A program made the translations under genes and the position numbers. From Linnemannia hyalina (lineage: Eukaryota; Mortierellomycota; Mortierellomycetes; Mortierellales; Mortierellaceae), in the NCBI GenBank assembly GCA_019671135.1, contig JAHRHY010000010.1:372001-436000 (forward strand): 64,000 nt of DNA, in the 5' to 3' direction. The notes below the pieces were generated by a model. It was given only the letters and a program-made list of their open reading frames with translations, had not been told where the DNA came from and searched no databases. Shown piece by piece: positions 59,822-64,000 of the stretch (positions are counted from its first letter, which is position 1; each line of letters starts with the position of its first letter).

Positions 59822-60668
59822 ATGGCAGCACCAGTCATAACAAGAACACCCCTCGTCCGTGGACTAGCACTCCTCCGCCCCACCCAAACAGGTGAGCATT
59901 CATACTCGAAACATCCGACACAGCAATATGGGAAAACGGCTTGACCAGATTCCCTGATCAGCTACTCCCCTTCTCTGTCTTTAGCAACTAGATCAATTCC
60001 ATTTCTCCTGACTACAAGGAGCAAACGCACACTCACCACCCGCTCAGACTGCCCAGAGTTGGTAAGCTAAAACACCATTTACCCGCATCCGCCTTGTAAT
60101 TAATTACGCGCATGAATTGCCTATCCGCCAATCCCTGACCCTTCCCCTCCGATATTCACCTACCCTCCTCACTTACCACCCTCCAACCCCCCTCCATCCT
60201 CCATAGCCCGACAAGCCTTCATGGTCCCTAAGCTCAATCATGAAGCACCGCGACTCCATCCCTGACAACAGTAAAGACGACGACATCACCCCCGAAACAA
60301 TCGCCCACCTCATCAAACTCGCCCACTTCCACAAACCCTCCGACCCCAAAATCCTCCACCAACTCGAACGCGACGTCAGACGGATGCGGAATTTTTTGGA
60401 TTACATCCAGTCCTGCGATACCCAGATATTGTCTTCTGCAGCGGATTACTCAAAACCGTTGGAGAATTTGAGGTCTTTGGTGGATGATGGTGCCGGGCTG
60501 CGCTTACGTCCTACTCCTACGGCGACGGAAGTGACTTCAGAAGGCGGTGACAGGGAACAGGAGCGCAAAGGAGCAGAACGACGCGATATGCTTCTTGAAC
60601 GGTCTAAACGCGTCAAAGGCAACTTTTTTGCCGTCGGTGCAGAACTGGACCCCAAAGTCGAGAACTGA
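59822..60668 (+). CDS. Mitochondrial glutamyl-tRNA(Gln) amidotransferase subunit C (GatC)
   Basis: Small subunit of the GatCAB complex, which converts Glu-tRNA(Gln) to Gln-tRNA(Gln) in mitochondria. Exons 59822-59891, 59985-60061 and 60207-60668 give 202 residues. The N-terminus (MAAPVITRTPLVRGLALLR, and then many R, T and S with few acids) looks like a mitochondrial presequence. The GatC domain starts at ITPETIAHLIKLAHF, continues with LERDVRRMRNFLDYIQ, and has the C-terminal belt motif PLENLRSLVDDGAGLRLR. A roughly 50-residue charged extension ends with RSKRVKGNFFAVGAELDPKVEN, matching the conserved end (R/K...FFVVPKV) of the family. It is convergent with Nup42, with 134 bases between stop codons. 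Confidence 0.86.
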
Positions 60669-60802
60669 ACACGAATCCAGTGTCGTTGAAAGCAATTAAA
60701 TAAGTTTTGAAATATTTTTCTTCTGTTTAATGCTGCTGTGGTATGTACACGACTAAATGTCAAGCTAGTAGTCCTGCGTTGAAGAGTAAAAAGAGACGTA
60801 AT

Positions 60803-62854
60803 TCACCGCAGCTCTATGGGAGGCTCTTGCTCAGGAACACACTTGAGCTCAAAAGTCTGCGCCCTGAAGGCCGCAATCTCATCCTCGGTGAGTGGTTCAC
60901 CTTTGGCAGAAAATTTGATCGTCGCTGCGTTAACCATCGCGCGGGCACCTTCATTGACAGTGGGCGTGCTACTTCCGCTAGCAGCATTACTGTTTCCTCC
61001 TCCAAAGGCACCGGCGTTGCCGCCAAAGGAACTTGGTTGTGCAGAAGCTCCAAATGCCGTCCCGCTGCCTCCTGCTCCTCCTGCCTGTCCAAAGGGACTG
61101 GCAGCCTGAACACCGCCGCCAAAGGCTGAATTAGCTCCACTTCCGAATGCACTGCCACCTCCGCTTCCAAATGCAGAACCGCCTCCTCCAAATGCACTTG
61201 CGCCTCCGCTCGTTGGTGCGGCGTTGTTGCCAAATGCTGATGGCTGTCCGAATGCACTTGCTCCAGTTCCTGCTGCTCCCGCGCCACCAAAGGCGCTTGA
61301 TGCAGATGGTTGCTGTGTTTGTCCGAACGCACTAGGCTGCCCGAATGCACTGGGCTGTCCAAACGCGCTACTGCCTCCTCCCAATGTTGATGGCTGACCG
61401 AATGCTGAGCTGGCGCCACCTGCAGGGTTTCCAAAGGCACCTGTGGTTGAAGGGGCACCGAAGGCACTGTTCGTGCCTGCACTCGCGAACGAGTTTCCTC
61501 CTGTCCCGAACGCACTCTGTCCGGTCGCTCCTCCTGCTGCTCCGCCAAACGCCGATGTCTGTCCGAATGCAGAGTTTTGCGCCCCTGCTCCCAAAGTAGA
61601 GCTCTGTCCAAAGGCCGAAGGTTGTCCGAATGCAGAGGTCTGAGCTCCACCACTGCCAAATGCCGAGGGCTGTCCAAATGCTGAGGGTTGACCAAATGCC
61701 GATCCCTGAGTTCCGCTTCCACTACCCAAAGTAGAGCTCTGACCAAAAGATGACGGTTGTCCGAATGCCGAGTTTTGGCCAAAAGCCGATGCCGTGCCAG
61801 ATCCAGCTCCTCCAAATGCGCCTGCACTGGCGCCACCTGCTCCAGTACCACCCGCTGCAGAGCCACCCATTGCCGCAGGACGGATAACGTTCATATACGC
61901 GTTATAGCCAGCGGTGCGATTGTTCACATATGTATCGATCTCAGCATTCACGCTCGCCCGGAGCTGTTGTTCCTTCTGAATAAACGCGGTCTGCATTCCT
62001 GCCGGCCCCTGTCCCAATTGTGTTGCTGCAGCGACCAGTCCTCCATAATCTCCTGTGAACTGTGTCAATATATGGTCCTTGGCCTCGTAGTACATCAGAC
62101 GAAGCTCCTCTGGTTGCATATCCTTGCCCCTGATCAAGTTCGGCTCCTCCTTTCCTGGGCCATATGACGATAATTCATAGACAGGTCTCTCTACCATGAA
62201 GTCGTTCACGATCGAATTTGCACTATTTGTTGTAACGTATAATGTCCGTGTTATTATTACATCGCATATCCATATTTTTTCATTCATGGCCACTTCACAA
62301 AACAAAGATACTAGGAAAAAAAACTTACTCGAACGCAAGTTTTTTACCGCCTTGAGCCGCAGCTGCACCGCCAGCACCGCCAGCACCACCAGCACCTCCA
62401 GATCCAAATGCAGAGTTGTTGTTGTTATTGTTGCTGTTGGCGTTTCCAAATCCACCGCCTCCTCCAAATCCTCGCTGACCAAAGGCGTTTCCACCACCCC
62501 CTGACGACGATCCTCCGAATCCTGAACCTCCAAAGGCGCTGTTTCCACTGTTCCCGCTCAACGCTATTCATCGTATTTTGGAGATGAAAAGTAGCCAGGT
62601 AAATATTCAATGTAGAAATTTCTGGAACACGAAAAGGATCGCGCTCGGATTGAGTAAATGAGCAAACTTGTGACGAGTCATCCCTTAGAGCGACTCGTAA
62701 CGTGTAAAAAGCCATTACCACTGAAAGAGTTGGAATTGGAGATCCCTCCACCGCCTCCGAAGGCAGAGGAGCCAAACTGGGAATGGACGTTGCGGCAGCG
62801 ATCGCCGTATTTGCAGTTTCCTCGCTGGAAAAACTGGCAAATCTGGCCTGACAT
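60803..62854 (-). CDS. NUP42: FG-nucleoporin with CCCH zinc finger, Nup42/NUPL2 (NLP1) type
   Basis: Cytoplasmic-face nuclear pore protein acting in mRNA export with Gle1 and Dbp5. Exons on the minus strand are 62854-62719, 62563-62329 and 62222-60803, giving 596 residues. The N-terminal zinc finger reads QICQFFQRGNCKYGDRCRNVH, with Cys6, Cys14, Cys20 and His24 as ligands. A glycine-rich SAFGG stretch follows. The conserved helical region has PVYELSSYGPGKEEPNLI, then GKDMQPEELRLMYYEA and YVNNRTAGYNAYMN. About 300 residues of FG repeats follow, mostly SAFGQPS units. The C-terminus, ATIKFSAKGEPLTEDEIAAF, then FELKCVPEQEPPIELR, is the conserved Gle1-binding tail. Exon junctions are GT-AG. The start was chosen at the Met just before the zinc finger, as in orthologues; the frame is open upstream. 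Confidence 0.94.
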
Positions 62855-63213
62855 GGTTGATGGCGTGGCGTGGGAGGTGTAGACGAAGCGTGTATCTTCC
62901 TTCGAAGAGTAGGAGGAATGAGTTTGTGAACGTGAGGCTGTCGGTCCTGCGAGAAGAAGAGAGGTGCGAAAGAAAGGTAAAGGAAGAGTGTGAAGAGGCA
63001 CAACGAAGAACCTTCCAGCGAAAGGCCTGCTTCGCCTGCCTGCCAAGCCACAAATCGCACAAAGGAGCCATAGTAAAAAAAATGAATGTGTGTGGAATTT
63101 ATTATCTTTCCGTCGTTTCTATCGTGTCATCCCGTCCATGCTGCCCTCATTGCTAATTGAAAGTAGCCAAAAAAATATACTCAACATATGTTGAGAAATG
63201 GAACATGAATCCT

Positions 63214-63898
63214 CTAGAAGAAGAGGTATGCGAAAATGAAGGCGATCAAGGCTGCTCCAGCGACATAGCTGGCAGGGAAACCTTTAGGCTGGGCAACATG
63301 AACAGCAGTCAAGGTCGGTGCTGATCCAGACGAGGCAGAGTCAGACTTGCGCTGACGAAGCTAATATCACGCAGGAACAGGAAAAAGATGATAGAAGGCG
63401 TGGGTCAGCATATTGGTCGCGTGTGAAATAATCACGGTGGAAGGTAACAAAAGCCGCTGTGTCGCGGCTATGTTCGCATTTTGCTACTTTGGTTCCTGAG
63501 ATAAACAAAGATGAGGGTTCTGTCTCACTTACAGTGTTGGTCTCGGCCTCGAGCTGCTTCACAGAGTTCTGGAGGTTTTGGATGATGTGCTGGGCACTGT
63601 CGAGGTCACGCTTCAACTTTTGGGCATCGGTGCCTGTGCTGGTGGAGGTAGTGCTGTTGTAGCTATCTCTGCTGACGAGCGAAGGAGCCGCGGAGATCGA
63701 TGAAGTTGTTTGGATGTGGGCAGTGGTGGGGGGCAGGACGGCCTGTGGGCTCTGCAGATGCGTCGAGGCGGTGGTATGTGATACACTCTCGTCCTCTTCC
63801 TGAATCTGAGTAATGGCGTGCTCCAGAGGAGGCAAGAAGGCGCAACGAATCTTTTTTTCACGGATCTGATCCTTGGCATCCCTCTCCATGGTAGGCCA
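63214..63898 (-). CDS. VAP/Scs2 family ER membrane protein, 3' part (5' exons outside window)
   Basis: Partial gene. Exons on the minus strand, 63898-63533 and 63360-63214, encode the last 170 residues. The first holds the end of the MSP (major sperm protein) domain region: WPTMERDAKDQIREKKIRCAF cut at its LPP end, which matches the (D)AK..I.EKKIRC.FLPP stretch of Scs2-like proteins. A disordered S/T-rich linker follows, then a coiled coil (KLKRDLDSAQHIIQNLQNSV). The last exon supplies the C-terminal ER anchor (YVAGAALIAFIFAYLFF). VAPs bind FFAT-motif proteins at ER contact sites. The acceptor at 63899-63900 shows that upstream exons with the FFAT-binding MSP core lie beyond 64000 or in the last 100 bases, where none is obvious. 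Confidence 0.87.
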
Positions 63899-64000
63899 CT
63901 AGACAAGTCGATAAAGTTCCATTGAAGGAAATCGTTGCAAGGCGTTAGCTTAAATCTTGAACGGCAAAAAATGAACAGAAATGACGCGTCCGTATTGCCT

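Overview
The window reads as nuclear DNA of a filamentous fungus, most likely an early-diverging one (Mucoromycota, Mortierella-like; this is inference from gene style, not from a marker). The reasons are protein genes split by many short GT-AG introns, no operons, long polypyrimidine leaders in front of start codons, very Q/N-rich disordered protein tails, and fungal regulators (Tup1, AcuK/Ert1, Mnn1-type transferase). I see no prokaryotic features, no rRNA or tRNA, no CRISPR array and no recognisable intact transposon.

Layout. 1-8192: a protein kinase A catalytic subunit on the minus strand, flanked by gene-poor, purine/pyrimidine-skewed DNA. 8193-12443: an AidB-like acyl-CoA dehydrogenase (+) convergent with a NECAP endocytic adaptor (-), then a small secreted CBM14-type chitin-binding protein (-). 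14074-21266: a small membrane protein, a cytochrome c oxidase subunit VIIa/Cox9 homologue, a GRIP-domain golgin (-), and a divergent Mnn1-like mannosyltransferase whose reading frame is broken at homopolymers. 22237-31063: a tetraspanin, a RING-finger protein with two CFC motifs, and the Tup1 corepressor. 32039-38562: a huge polyglutamine FAR1-type DNA-binding protein (+) convergent with a GNAT acetyltransferase (-). 40280-50413: a disordered CaaX-box protein, a disordered acidic protein, and an AcuK/Ert1 Zn2Cys6-PAS regulator of gluconeogenesis. 51215-63898: two large low-complexity membrane proteins (-), mitochondrial GatC (+), the nucleoporin Nup42 (-), and the 3' part of a VAP/Scs2 gene (-) whose 5' exons lie beyond the right edge.

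The genes are independent housekeeping and regulatory loci rather than one pathway. Shared themes are nutrient and carbon regulation (PKA, Tup1, AcuK), Golgi/endocytic trafficking (NECAP, golgin, mannosyltransferase, VAP) and mitochondrial function (Cox9, GatC). The items most worth a second look are the CBM14 effector-like protein, the FAR1 polyQ protein, the frame-disrupted mannosyltransferase, the prenylated disordered protein, and the two large unclassified membrane proteins. I found no convincing new multi-gene system. Exon coordinates below were set by eye from splice consensus and reading-frame continuity.
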